This document shows, in pieces, positions 17,501 to 25,029 of a stretch of 64,000 nt of DNA. Each line of letters opens with the position of its first letter. Positions within the stretch are counted from its first letter, which is position 1. The notes beneath the pieces were generated by a model, which saw only the letters and a list, made by a program, of their open reading frames with translations, searched no databases and was not told where the DNA came from. Position numbers and translations under genes: made by a program. The stretch is from Streptomyces sp. CCM_MD2014 (GTDB lineage Bacteria > Actinomycetota > Actinomycetes > Streptomycetales > Streptomycetaceae): positions 4,650,001 through 4,714,000 of the forward strand of contig NZ_CP009754.1 in NCBI RefSeq assembly GCF_000772045.1, read 5' to 3'.

Positions 17501-20017
17501 ACCGGCAGCGGCGGCGGGACGGAACCGGGACCGGACGTCGAAGTCCTCCAGCTCTGCGACACCCCCACGGAGGGCGCGGACCCGGTGCCGTTCCTCCGGC
17601 ACCTCATCTACAGCGACGGCGCCGTACCGCCCTTCGTGCTCGATACCGAGCTGGACGGCGTCACCCCGTACGTGCTGGCCGGTGAGGCAGTCGACTGCGC
17701 GGCGTCGGAGCCGTGCCGGGACAGCTCCTCCACGCTCCTGTGCGACACGTCGGCCGCGGACCTGATCACCGTCTTCGACCCGGCCAACCGGCCGGACGAT
17801 GACGGCTGGGAGGTTGTCTCCTTCACCGGTTACCACGCGGACGCACCGCCGGAGGCGCCGCTGCCCTACCCGGCCCGCTACGGCACGCCGTACGGGTATC
17901 CGGCCCTCGGCGCCCGCGCCGACCAGTACGGCGGATACGGCGGCGGCTCCTGGCAGGGCTACGACAGCGCGCCCGTCCGGTGGGTGCTCCGCAAGACCTT
18001 CACGGCCCCCGAGGACGGCGTCGCGATCGCCCAGAGCATCGGCTTCCGCGGCGACGGCGGCGCCCGCGTCCGCATCAACGGCATCGACGCCGGCATGTAC
18101 GGGCAGTGGAACCAGCCCGCCACCAGCGGCACGGCGGAGATCCCGGTCACCGCCGGCGCGAACACGGTGGAGATCGAGGTCCGTGACGTCAACGGCGTCA
18201 ACAACGTCGTGGGCAGGCTGGACATCGCGCTCCCGAAGACGGTCCAGTTCATGCGCCGTCAGACGGTGGACTGCGAGACCGGCGACGTCATCTCAACCAC
18301 CGACACCACCTTGGACGGCGAGCCGTACGAGGTGACGGGCGAGGTCGGCCAGTGCACCCCGACGTCGGAGTGCTGCGAACAGCCACCACCGGAGCTCCGG
18401 GTCGACGTCGAGTCGGACGTCATGTGCATCCGCGACGCGGACGGGGAGATCACCGGCCAGGTCGTGGTGGAGCGCGTCTACGACGACCAGTCCGGCGACC
18501 GCACGGAGCAGCGCCTCACGGACCCGACGACCGGGGACCCGGTGGAGCTCCCGGACGGCGCGGAACTGGTCCTCTGCCAGGACCCGCCGTGTCCCACGGC
18601 GTTCTCCACGGAGTGCGTGGGCGCCGTGACCCGCACGGAGGCCGGCTACGACAACACCTCAACGATCAACGGGGTGCCCGGCAAGTGCGGGTCGGTGCAG
18701 GGCCCGAACGGGCAGTTCCCGTGCCAGCCGACCACGGGCGCTCTGACGATCACCTCGTGGGTCGTGGACGGGGAGGAAGTCATCGGCGAGGGCGGCGGTC
18801 GAGCCTTCAACGGCGGCCCCTGCGGCGAGGGCACCACCGCCAACCCGGGCATGCACCACAACTGGGCACTGGCCCTGACCAACCTGGACCCGTCCGGCGC
18901 CAACTGGAGCGCGCAGGAAGCCGACGGGTGCGCGTGGTTCGTCGGCTCCACCGGCGGCACACAGACCGTGTACGGCCCCATGACCGTGGTGGACGCCGAG
19001 GGCCGGCAATGGATCCTCGGCCCGGCGCAGGCCTGCGAAGAGGTCCAGTTCACGAAGGTCTACAACCAGCAGTGCGACGGCTCCGTGACCGTGTCGTGGC
19101 TGGACGCCCAAGGGGTGGAGACCGACGCCCCGGAGGGTGACCTCGTCCCGTGCGGTACGGGCTGCGGTACGGGCGGCGGCGCCGGCCTGGACGTGGAGAC
19201 CGTGGCGCTCTGTGACGTCGCCGAGGACGGCACCACCGTGCCGTTCCTCCGGCACATCACCTACGGGACGGGCGGGCAGGTCTCCGTCGTCCTGGACACG
19301 GGCCTAGACGCGTTCTCCGCGTACACACCGAGCGGCACCGTGGGCGTGTGCCAGCCGCGCGAGGACGGCCAGGACGTGGAGCTCCTGGCCCTCTGCGACG
19401 TCGCCGAGGACGGCACCTCTACGCCGTTCCTCCGGCACCTGGTCTACATGGCCGCGGCGACCGCCCCGGCCGTCCTGGACACCCTCCTGGACGGCGCGAC
19501 GCCGTACACGCCGGCCGGTGAGGTGGGCACGTGCGCGCCGGAGGAGGAGTGCCCGAGCCGGAACATGCTCTCCGCCTGCCGGTGTGACGACACGGACGGC
19601 GACGGCGTCGCGGACACCGGGTACGTGGAGCTCCTGGCCGTCGACTGTGAAGGCGTCCTCACCTCCGTGGGCACCTACACGGAGGACCTGTCCGCCCCGT
19701 ACACGCCGGTCGCTCCGGTGGACTGCGAGACGGCCGACCCGGGCCCGGAGCCGGTCGTCTCCGTCCAGGCGCACCGCGTGCAGCTGGCCCCGGGGCAGTC
19801 GTGGGACGCCTCGACGGTGGCGTCCCTGCGCTCCGTCACGCTGACCGCGCACACCGGGGACGGCCTGATCACCACCGGGGACGGCGTCTCCACCCTCTTC
19901 CAGGGGGAGTCCGTGTCCTGGTCCATCAACAAGGAGACGGACGCCGCCCTCGTCGGCCCGCTCACGGTGGACGCCGTGGACGGCGTGATCACCGTTACGT
20001 GGACCCGAACCTCCTGA
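14507..20017 (+). CDS. giant modular cysteine-rich virion protein
   Basis: 1,836 residues from GTG with AAGGAG upstream. It is built from about ten modules of the form LCD ... (V)PFLRHL ... DC.TG ... DTxLDGxxPYTPxGxVxxC, plus variants. In three modules the point between LCD and F(L/M)R carries a different inserted domain: nt about 16090-16656, 16860-17380 and 17755-18235. The second insert is paralogous to a free-standing domain at about 15350-15840 (both VPW ... DDP.TVGTV ... RLGGTA ... NTGGG.SCS.LSF); the third resembles a galactose-binding-like beta sandwich (ARVRINGIDAGMYG). The C-terminal 85 residues match the C-terminus of the next gene. Probably an external fibre; function inferred, family not recognised. 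Confidence 0.7.
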   Translation: MPSGGNFSSCNCGPDVSACDSPTQPVATVGLCLADGSPIAVTVVRDCAGTVTSEGWIDLTTGAWSSGPPPAGTIACGDSRSITTNGTFCDVLEDGTVAGLVLVEYQYAADGSIASVRLVDAVTGTTYTPQGEVTTCPAGVEAPERDMLQLCDTTDDESGAITSVPFLRDYARDESGAVVGHTDYTLDGDPYTPSGTVGVCGPQTEPVEPCASTVTVLRLCDLNPDAPPDDEGKRCAIPFLRHLVHDCTGALAETRDTTTDGTTPYTPVEAVDCGSGGVPAMVEVPWEVVDIQPDPASPVGRGLIYTLSPIDDPATVGTVTVTTTATANTACPGTPPSYNFRNPCTYTFTPDQALQDAATYVRCDLIDFDTFEPVTGLNPPPSRLGGTAYWDGTTIRPTESNGTGEMYYDGPPASWSYRVGNTGGGNSCSSLSFAAVSLRPEGCCAPCGSSGGGDGSGRTVQEVCVIANSAPTEVMTWTRVIEDGGATIYYLDQDGARYDDTLPAGHQIIACAVEPEPCRNSTTLLLCDTQAEPEEPVPAEGEPTATDLVPPAPLPAGGAHVALPGGGADLWSGGTLVFPADPDATAGDGSQVYRSVAATLQADRPACDDGTATVTASVHVHLDGPTDAGGYPGAFHLVDGSGTDIALDAPPTDTVSGYDGVLVVSGTVPAADLAAGTVTLVLSLETFQSGGKAWTTDGFTADYVFGTGEECASPEPVQFLRTLVTDCVTGDIVSVTDTTLDGQPYTAAGEVSQCTATGSDAGECRHCETLTLCDVQPDEEESPGEGTEVPWTTVSVVEDPATAGQHTDFIFTISPQDDPSTVGTVHVNVSRAAGGACGDFDINDLIFSNTAQYHLTLDEVAQQVDFLRVDLLDFDGFEPVAILTGTPEPTRLGGTAVWNASHDRIIPTEDNSTGELYWDNPPATIAYEIFNTGGGTSCSRLSFAGVTIVPPPPPPPAGTRTPFLRTICRACDGSALSVTDTSVDGDPYTPAGQVTVCATGSGGGTEPGPDVEVLQLCDTPTEGADPVPFLRHLIYSDGAVPPFVLDTELDGVTPYVLAGEAVDCAASEPCRDSSSTLLCDTSAADLITVFDPANRPDDDGWEVVSFTGYHADAPPEAPLPYPARYGTPYGYPALGARADQYGGYGGGSWQGYDSAPVRWVLRKTFTAPEDGVAIAQSIGFRGDGGARVRINGIDAGMYGQWNQPATSGTAEIPVTAGANTVEIEVRDVNGVNNVVGRLDIALPKTVQFMRRQTVDCETGDVISTTDTTLDGEPYEVTGEVGQCTPTSECCEQPPPELRVDVESDVMCIRDADGEITGQVVVERVYDDQSGDRTEQRLTDPTTGDPVELPDGAELVLCQDPPCPTAFSTECVGAVTRTEAGYDNTSTINGVPGKCGSVQGPNGQFPCQPTTGALTITSWVVDGEEVIGEGGGRAFNGGPCGEGTTANPGMHHNWALALTNLDPSGANWSAQEADGCAWFVGSTGGTQTVYGPMTVVDAEGRQWILGPAQACEEVQFTKVYNQQCDGSVTVSWLDAQGVETDAPEGDLVPCGTGCGTGGGAGLDVETVALCDVAEDGTTVPFLRHITYGTGGQVSVVLDTGLDAFSAYTPSGTVGVCQPREDGQDVELLALCDVAEDGTSTPFLRHLVYMAAATAPAVLDTLLDGATPYTPAGEVGTCAPEEECPSRNMLSACRCDDTDGDGVADTGYVELLAVDCEGVLTSVGTYTEDLSAPYTPVAPVDCETADPGPEPVVSVQAHRVQLAPGQSWDASTVASLRSVTLTAHTGDGLITTGDGVSTLFQGESVSWSINKETDAALVGPLTVDAVDGVITVTWTRTS

Positions 20018-20019
20018 CC

Positions 20020-20063
20020 CCGTCCCGCGGGCCCGCTCTGTGTGCGGCGGGCCCGCGGGACGG
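20020..20063 (+). terminator. terminator after giant fibre gene
   Basis: Perfect 17-bp stem (20020-20036 with 20047-20063, CCGTCCCGCGGGCCCGC and its complement) with a 10-nt loop, immediately after the stop. Confidence 0.7.
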
Positions 20064-20097
20064 CCTTCCCTTCCCTCACCAGTAGAGGAGTCCCCTC

Positions 20098-20568
20098 ATG
20101 TCCGGTACCAACGGCAGCGTGGCCGCCGCCTCCACGGACGCGGAGTACGCCGTCCTCTGTGACGAGACCGGAGACCAGTTCCTCCGCCGCTACACGAACA
20201 CCGGGAGCGGCGCCCCGACCGTCACGGACACGGAACTGGACGGCGTCACCCCGTACGCGCCGACCGGCGAAGTGGTCCGGTGCGGCGCCCCGGCCGTGAA
20301 CCCGGAGATCACGTCCACCGTCCAGAGGCAGACCGACGCCGGCGCAGTCACCATCGACGCCGGCGCCCGCTCCGTCACCGTCCTCGTGTACGCCGGGGAG
20401 CCCACCGTGGCCATCGGCGGCGGCCCGGCCGTGACGCTCCTTCCGGGGACGTCGCTCTCCTGGGGCGTGAACCGGGGCGGGAACCTCGGGGAGGCACTGG
20501 CGGACGCGTTCGTGTTCACCGCGGAGGCCGGTGAGGACCTGGTCGTCTCCAGCACGCGGGAGGCGTAG
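20098..20568 (+). CDS. single-module version of the giant fibre protein
   Basis: 156 residues. GAGGAG precedes the ATG. It contains one repeat module (AVLCDETGDQFLRRY ... DTELDGVTPYAPTGEVVRC) followed by a C-terminal beta domain (TVLVYAGEPTVAIGGG ... GTSLSWGVNRGG) that parallels the C-terminus of the 1,836-residue protein (SVTLTAHTGDGLITTGDG ... GESVSWSINKET). It therefore looks like a minimal paralogue, possibly a subunit or terminator of the same fibre. Confidence 0.65.
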   Translation: MSGTNGSVAAASTDAEYAVLCDETGDQFLRRYTNTGSGAPTVTDTELDGVTPYAPTGEVVRCGAPAVNPEITSTVQRQTDAGAVTIDAGARSVTVLVYAGEPTVAIGGGPAVTLLPGTSLSWGVNRGGNLGEALADAFVFTAEAGEDLVVSSTREA

Positions 20569-20570
20569 CC

Positions 20571-20888
20571 GTGGCAGCGGGGACGGACGGCTCCTACGCC
20601 CGGCCGCCCGGGCCCCGGGTGGAGGCCGCCCGGGGTGTCACGGACGGCTCCGGGAACGTCACCTTCACCTGGCCGCCGGGGGCGTTCGCCGCACCGCCCG
20701 TCGTCACCATCGGCCTCCAGGGCGCGGCCGGGTTCCGCGTGCACTCGATCACCGGGAACACCGCGGCGGCCACGACGGTGAACGTCCAGGCCTCCACCGG
20801 TGTGACGCTCCTCGGGATCGGGGTCCTGGCCGTGGGCGGGCCGGCGGCCGGGGTCACCGTCCACGCTCACGCGGTCGCCGCGCCCTGA
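20571..20888 (+). CDS. small beta-rich virion protein
   Basis: 105 residues from GTG, 2 nt after the previous stop. GNVTFTWPPGAFAAPPVVTIGLQ followed by alternating hydrophobic strands resembles the small C-terminal domains of phage fibres. A similar domain (ARWTYPVPFTRPPVLTALP) ends the tail protein at 31199, so the two are probable distant paralogues. Likely part of the capsid-proximal fibre block. Confidence 0.6.
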   Translation: MAAGTDGSYARPPGPRVEAARGVTDGSGNVTFTWPPGAFAAPPVVTIGLQGAAGFRVHSITGNTAAATTVNVQASTGVTLLGIGVLAVGGPAAGVTVHAHAVAAP

Positions 20889-20893
20889 CCCCT

Positions 20894-20923
20894 GCCCGGG
20901 CGGGCGCGCAGAGCCGCCCGGGC
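20894..20923 (+). terminator. terminator closing the fibre block
   Basis: Perfect 10-bp stem GCCCGGGCGG / CCGCCCGGGC with a 10-nt loop, just after the stop at 20888 and before the next promoter-like element. Confidence 0.6.
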
Positions 20924-20938
20924 GCGTGGGGGCCCGGC

Positions 20939-21042
20939 TAGACTCCTGGTAGCTGCTGGTTCTGGGCCGGGCTGACACCACGTTTGTTACGCCTGCTGGT
21001 TTAGGGCCGAGCCGTCCAACTTCCTTTGTTGGAGGCTCCACC
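20939..21042 (+). promoter_or_regulatory. double start-associated element before major tail gene
   Basis: TAGACT (20939-20944), box GCTGGTTCTGGGCCGGGC (20955-20972), second box GCTGGTTTAGGGCCGAGC (20995-21012), 30 nt to GTG 21043. Hairpin 21009-21038: GAGCC and TCCAAC pair with GTTGGA and GGCTC around a 7-nt loop. The Shine-Dalgarno GGAGG lies in the 3' arm. Confidence 0.7.
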
Positions 21043-21744
21043 GTGGCAGCTCCGCTCATCTCGAACGCGGCCACCGTCCGGGTCACCCGCGTTGACGGCT
21101 GCGGCCGTCCCGTCTGTGGTGACGACTCCTCATACGTCACCGACTGCTTCGCCTCCGTCGCCATGGCCGCGAACGTGGAGGACGGGGAAGACATCGTCTT
21201 TACCGCCGCCAACGGGAGGCAATGCGGATTCAAGCGCGGTTGCCCGACTCTGAACGGGTATGACCTGACCTTCACGTTCTTCCAGGCCTCCCCGGAGCTC
21301 ATGGAGATCATGACGGGGTCCCCGGTCTACTTCGACTACGCTGGCAACCCGATCGGCTTCGACTCCTGCTCCATCCCCTGCAACACGGGCTTTGCCTTGG
21401 AGGTCTGGACGGACGTCCTGGGCGAGGACGTGTGTGAGGACGAGGCCGCGGAAGGCGCCTGGGTCTACTTCGTCTTGCCGTGGATCACGAACGGCATGAT
21501 CGGGGACCTGGAGCTCGCCAACGAAGCCGTGAACCTGGAGCTCACCGGCGCCACCCGCGCGGGCGGGAAGTGGGGCACCGGCCCCTACGACGTCCAGCCG
21601 CAGGACGCCGCCGGCACCCCCGGCCCGATGCTCACCCCGCTCGGCTCCTCGTGCCACCGCCGCATGTTCATCACCTCCACCCCGCCGCCCGAGCCGTCGA
21701 CCACCTACATCCCGGTGGCCGGCGAGTACTGCATGGCCTCCTGA
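21043..21744 (+). CDS. major tail (tube) protein
   Basis: 233 residues. GTG start fixed by GGAGG and by box spacing. The pattern of a tail-tube subunit is visible: N-terminal strands with ATVRVTRVDGCGRP, a central LTFTFFQASPELMEIMTGSPVYFDYAG, and WVYFVLPWITNGMIGDLELANEAVNLELTGATRAGGKWGTGPYDVQ-type segments before a Pro-rich tail. It forms the rings of the non-contractile tail. Position before connectors and tape measure, plus its own transcription unit, agree. Nine cysteines are unusual for this family. Confidence 0.78.
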   Translation: MAAPLISNAATVRVTRVDGCGRPVCGDDSSYVTDCFASVAMAANVEDGEDIVFTAANGRQCGFKRGCPTLNGYDLTFTFFQASPELMEIMTGSPVYFDYAGNPIGFDSCSIPCNTGFALEVWTDVLGEDVCEDEAAEGAWVYFVLPWITNGMIGDLELANEAVNLELTGATRAGGKWGTGPYDVQPQDAAGTPGPMLTPLGSSCHRRMFITSTPPPEPSTTYIPVAGEYCMAS

Positions 21745-21746
21745 CC

Positions 21747-22454
21747 ATGAGCGCGCTCGACATCGTGGTACCGGTGCGGGAGGGCGCCGCGAACGAACAG
21801 CTCCGCTACGCCCTGCGGAGCTGGTCAGCGAACCTCCCGCACCGGCGGGTGTGGCTGATCGGGGGACGTCCGGCATGGGCTACGGGGGTCGAGCACATCC
21901 CCACCCGGCAGGCCGGGACGAAGTACCAGAACACGACGTCCGCGGTGGCGGCGGCCTGCCTCCACCCGGACGTCTCCGACCCGTTCATCTACTGCAACGA
22001 CGACTTCTTCGTCCTCCGCCGCCGCACGAGCCTGCCCGTGTTCCACCGTGGGCCCGTGGCGGAGGTGGAGGCGTACTACGCGACCAGGGGGAACGGCCGG
22101 TACCTCCGCGGGCTCCGGGAGACCCGGGATCTCCTGGTGGAGCTCGGCCACCCGGACCCGGTCTCCTACGAGCTCCACGTCCCCCTCCCAATCGCGAAGG
22201 GCGGGATGCTCGCCGCGCTGGAGGCCGGCCGCCACCTCGACGTCATCCACAAGCGGACCGCGTACGGCGTCCTGGCCGGGATCGGCGGGGAGCGGATGCG
22301 GGACGTCAAGGTCCTCAGTCGCGGTCCCGGCTACGACACCTCCAGCGGGTTCCTCTCGACCATGCCGGACTCCTTCGCCCACGGCATGGTGGGCCGCTAC
22401 CTCCGTCAAGCGTTCTTCCAGCCGAGCCCGTACGAGAAGGGGCGCCGTCGGTGA
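21747..22454 (+). CDS. Stealth-type glycan phosphotransferase / glycosyltransferase
   Basis: 235 residues, 2 nt after the major tail stop. The N-terminus LDIVVPVREG corresponds to conserved region 1 of Stealth proteins. IYCNDDFFVLR (about residues 80-91) is the hallmark Asn-Asp-Asp-Phe-Phe of region 2, and YELHVPLPIAKGGM (about 137-150) matches the His-x-Pro ... Lys of region 3. Stealth enzymes transfer sugar-1-phosphates in capsule synthesis. Glycosyltransferases next to virion genes in mycobacteriophages have been linked to glycosylated tails and capsids, so a tail-modifying role is a reasonable inference. The stop overlaps the next GTG. Confidence 0.7.
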   Translation: MSALDIVVPVREGAANEQLRYALRSWSANLPHRRVWLIGGRPAWATGVEHIPTRQAGTKYQNTTSAVAAACLHPDVSDPFIYCNDDFFVLRRRTSLPVFHRGPVAEVEAYYATRGNGRYLRGLRETRDLLVELGHPDPVSYELHVPLPIAKGGMLAALEAGRHLDVIHKRTAYGVLAGIGGERMRDVKVLSRGPGYDTSSGFLSTMPDSFAHGMVGRYLRQAFFQPSPYEKGRRR

Positions 22455-23272
22455 GCCTCCAGGTAGGGCCGTGCGATCCCTGGCCCACGCGCCTGTGCTG
22501 TGACGTGGAGGACCGGGACCCGGAGGACGTGGAGCACTGGACACGGGTCGCCTCCACGATCCTCTGGTACCTCTCCGGGATGCGGTGGGGGCCGTGCCCG
22601 GTGACCGTGAGGCCGTGCTCCCGCTCGTGCTTGGACACGGCCGGCCCTATCTCCTTCCAGGCCGTCTCCGGGGCGTCCGTGGGCGGGTGGGTGCCGTACA
22701 TCGACTCCTTCGGCGTGTGGCGTAACGCGTCGCTGTGCGGCTGTAAGAGCTCCTGCTCCTGCGGAGAGCTCTCCGAGCTCTACCTTCCCGGCCCCGTCTA
22801 TGACGTCCTGGAGGTCAACGACGGCGGGACCATCCTCACGCCGGGGCTGGAGTACCGGGTGGACGCCCCGGGCAAGCTGGTCCGCCTCGGCGGCCAGCAG
22901 TGGCCGAAGTGCCAGGAGATGGCCGAGCCGGAAGGCGCGCCCGGCACCCTCACCGTCACCTACCGGTGGGGCCTACCCCTGGAGGCCGCCGCGATCGCCG
23001 CGGTGTCGGAGTTGGTGTGCCACCTCCTCAAGGGGTGTGGCCCGGGCGCCGGCGGATGCGGCTGCAAGGCGAACCCCCGCGTGACCCGGACGACGCGCCA
23101 GGGCGTGGAGATCGAGCGCCAGGACGTCACGCTGCTCTACGCGGAAGGCCTCACCGGCCTCTCCACCACGGACATGTGGCTCAAGGCCGTGAATCCCTAC
23201 GGCCTGCGTTCCCCGGGCCGTGTCCATAGCCCGGACTTCAAGCGCCCGCGCGTCACCACCTGGCCCCCGTAG
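22451..23272 (+). CDS. head-tail connector (adaptor) protein
   Basis: 273 residues from GTG coupled to the upstream stop. Helical start (DPEDVEHWTRVASTILWYLSGMRWG) typical of actinophage adaptors, then VYDVLEVNDGGTILTPGLEYRVD and LTVTYRWGLPLEAAAIAAVSELVCHLLKGC, which match the usual helix-strand-helix plan. Eighteen or more cysteines, several in clusters (CGCKSSCSCG, CGPGAGGCGCK), are unusual. It would sit between portal and neck. Confidence 0.7.
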   Translation: MSLQVGPCDPWPTRLCCDVEDRDPEDVEHWTRVASTILWYLSGMRWGPCPVTVRPCSRSCLDTAGPISFQAVSGASVGGWVPYIDSFGVWRNASLCGCKSSCSCGELSELYLPGPVYDVLEVNDGGTILTPGLEYRVDAPGKLVRLGGQQWPKCQEMAEPEGAPGTLTVTYRWGLPLEAAAIAAVSELVCHLLKGCGPGAGGCGCKANPRVTRTTRQGVEIERQDVTLLYAEGLTGLSTTDMWLKAVNPYGLRSPGRVHSPDFKRPRVTTWPP

Positions 23273-23281
23273 GAGACCCGC

Positions 23282-23881
23282 ATGCCCTTGAAGCCGTTCA
23301 GTGTCCATGACCTGGCGGAGGCCGTCCTCGGCTGCGTGTGTGCGGCCCTGGACGCGGTGGCCGAGGAGGTCCCCGGGCAGCCCGGGTGCCCGTGCCGGGC
23401 GTGTGTCGTCCCCGGCGTGGTGGCGTGGGACGGGTGCGGCCCCGACGACTGCACCGACGGCGGGGAACCCGGGCAGCTCACCGTGTCCGTGGCACGGATC
23501 TACCCCGCCAGTCATGCCTTCCCGGCGGAGGACCGGAGCGTCCAGGGTGTCCGCGGCTGCACCCCGCCCCCGCTCACTGCCGTGGAGCTCATCGTCACCC
23601 TCCTGCGGTGCGCGCCGATCCCGGACGAGGAGGGGTGTCCGCCCACGTGTGAGGAGCAGGCGGAGGCCGCGCGGGTCCTTCACGTGGACGCCTCCACCGT
23701 CTACTCCGCGCTCTGGTGCTGCCTTCCCGGTATCGGCCCCAACCCGCGCAAGCCACGCCGGTTCATGATCGGCGCGCAACGGATGATCGGGCCGGAAGGC
23801 GGTTGCGTGGGCGTGGAGCAACGCGTCACCGTGGCCCTGCCCGGCTGCGGGCCCTGCCCCGGGGAGGACGGCACGTCATGA
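23282..23881 (+). CDS. head-tail connector / neck protein
   Basis: 199 residues. GGAGACC precedes the ATG. Starts VHDLAEAVLGCVCAALDAVAEEV, with a mid-protein strand (GQLTVSVARIYPASHAFP) and VELIVTLLRCAP, the pattern of head-completion proteins that follow the adaptor in actinophages. Many cysteines. Overlaps the next gene by 4 nt. Confidence 0.65.
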   Translation: MPLKPFSVHDLAEAVLGCVCAALDAVAEEVPGQPGCPCRACVVPGVVAWDGCGPDDCTDGGEPGQLTVSVARIYPASHAFPAEDRSVQGVRGCTPPPLTAVELIVTLLRCAPIPDEEGCPPTCEEQAEAARVLHVDASTVYSALWCCLPGIGPNPRKPRRFMIGAQRMIGPEGGCVGVEQRVTVALPGCGPCPGEDGTS

Positions 23882-24255
23882 GCGTTCAAGTGCGGGTGAA
23901 CCCTGGTGCCCTGGCCCGGCTCCTCCGGCTCCGCAACGGGCCCGTGGAGCGGCGCCTCCGTGAGAAGACACGGAAGGTCGCCGGCATCGCAGCCCGGGAG
24001 GCTCCGGGCTCGATGGGGGATTACGTGGACTGGGACGTGGTGGAGAGCCGGCGCGGCCTCCAAGGCGTCATCACGTGCGACCACCCGGCCGTCCGCTTTG
24101 TCCTGGACGGCACGCCCCCGCACCTCATCCGGCCGCGTCGCCGGACGTACCTCCGGTTCCAGGTCGGCGGCCGGGTCGTCTACACGAAACTCGTCCGCCA
24201 CCCGGGCACGGATGCAAACAACTTCCTCGAACGCGCCCTACGCGCCGGCCGGTAG
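23878..24255 (+). CDS. HK97 gp10-like neck / tail completion protein
   Basis: 125 residues. ATG overlaps the upstream stop. The N-terminal helix includes LLRLRNGPVERRLREKTRKVAGIAAREAP, then VRFVLDGTPPHLIRPRR and GGRVVYTKLVRHPGTDANNFLERAL, which is the characteristic C-terminal pattern of gp10-like minor tail/neck proteins. It joins the tail tube to the connector. Confidence 0.75.
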   Translation: MSVQVRVNPGALARLLRLRNGPVERRLREKTRKVAGIAAREAPGSMGDYVDWDVVESRRGLQGVITCDHPAVRFVLDGTPPHLIRPRRRTYLRFQVGGRVVYTKLVRHPGTDANNFLERALRAGR

Positions 24256-24310
24256 TTGACCCCCGCCCGGGCCTCGTGCCAGCCTGCCGGGAGCTGATCA
24301 GTGCAGCGGC

Positions 24311-24379
24311 GGAGGCCGCTCCCCTTTACCCCGGCCTGGCCGGGGGCCCCTCATGCCGGGAGGGCGGGGAGCGGCCTCC
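24311..24379 (+). terminator. nested-hairpin terminator
   Basis: Outer perfect 14-bp stem GGAGGCCGCTCCCC / GGGGAGCGGCCTCC (24311-24324, 24366-24379) enclosing an inner palindrome CCCCGGCC-t-GGCCGGGG (24329-24345). It lies between connector genes and the chaperone element. Confidence 0.6.
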
Positions 24380-24409
24380 GTGTCGTCTCACGCCCCGCCC
24401 GGGCCCGGC

Positions 24410-24486
24410 TACCCTCTGCCCCTGGACGCGTTCACTGCTGGTTGTGGGCCGGGTGACGGCGCGTCGGAGGCATGAGGGGCGAGCCC
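24410..24486 (+). promoter_or_regulatory. start-associated element before tail chaperone gene
   Basis: TACCCT (24410-24415), box GCTGGTTGTGGGCCGGGT (24437-24454), 32 nt to GTG 24487. GAGGGG lies 7 nt before that GTG, which decides the start over the ATG at 24472 whose GGAGG is only 1 nt away. Confidence 0.6.
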
Positions 24487-25029
24487 GTGAGGAAGTCATT
24501 CGCGCTCAACACCGAGCCGCACGTCGCGGAGATCGGGGCGGAGCTGGAGCTCCAGTTCCAGGCGGAAGTCATGGGGGACGAGTACCTGGACGCGTACGCG
24601 GAGTTCCGCGAGGCGCAGCAGTCGGAGAGCGGCGTGGACGTCGATGAGCTCCAGTCGGGGGACGTGGAACAGCTCCGGAAGGTCACCGGCGGCCTCCGTA
24701 TCTTCCTCGCCCGCCTGGCCGTCCCGGAGTCGGCGGTGCTCCTGACCCGCGTGGACGTCGTCAAGGGCGGCGAGGTGCTGGAGTCCTTCCAGTCGTGGGG
24801 TGAGGCCGCGGCGTACGCCGACGGCATCGACGGTGCCAAACCGCAGTGGGGCCTTCGCCTCCCGGAGCGCGTCCTCCTCCAACTCCTGGAGTGGACCGTG
24901 GAGCTCTACGCCGGAGGCAAGCGCCCTCCTACGTCGCCTGGCGCCTCTGCAAGGCCCTCACCGAAGGCTGGGAAGCGTTCGACGGGAACCTCGCGCTCAA
25001 AGGGGTCGACCCGCACGGCTGGACGCTGA
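24487..25029 (+). CDS. tail assembly chaperone (G-like)
   Basis: 180 residues. Acidic helical protein: FALNTEPHVAEIGAELELQFQAEVMGDEYLDAYAEF, then FLARLAVPESAVLLTRVDVV and LPERVLLQLLEWTVELYAGGK, after which this frame turns into a low-complexity Ser/Arg/Pro tail. That tail looks non-native, as expected when the functional longer product comes from a -1 frameshift. It lies directly upstream of the tape measure, whose folding it should assist. Confidence 0.75.
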   Translation: MRKSFALNTEPHVAEIGAELELQFQAEVMGDEYLDAYAEFREAQQSESGVDVDELQSGDVEQLRKVTGGLRIFLARLAVPESAVLLTRVDVVKGGEVLESFQSWGEAAAYADGIDGAKPQWGLRLPERVLLQLLEWTVELYAGGKRPPTSPGASARPSPKAGKRSTGTSRSKGSTRTAGR

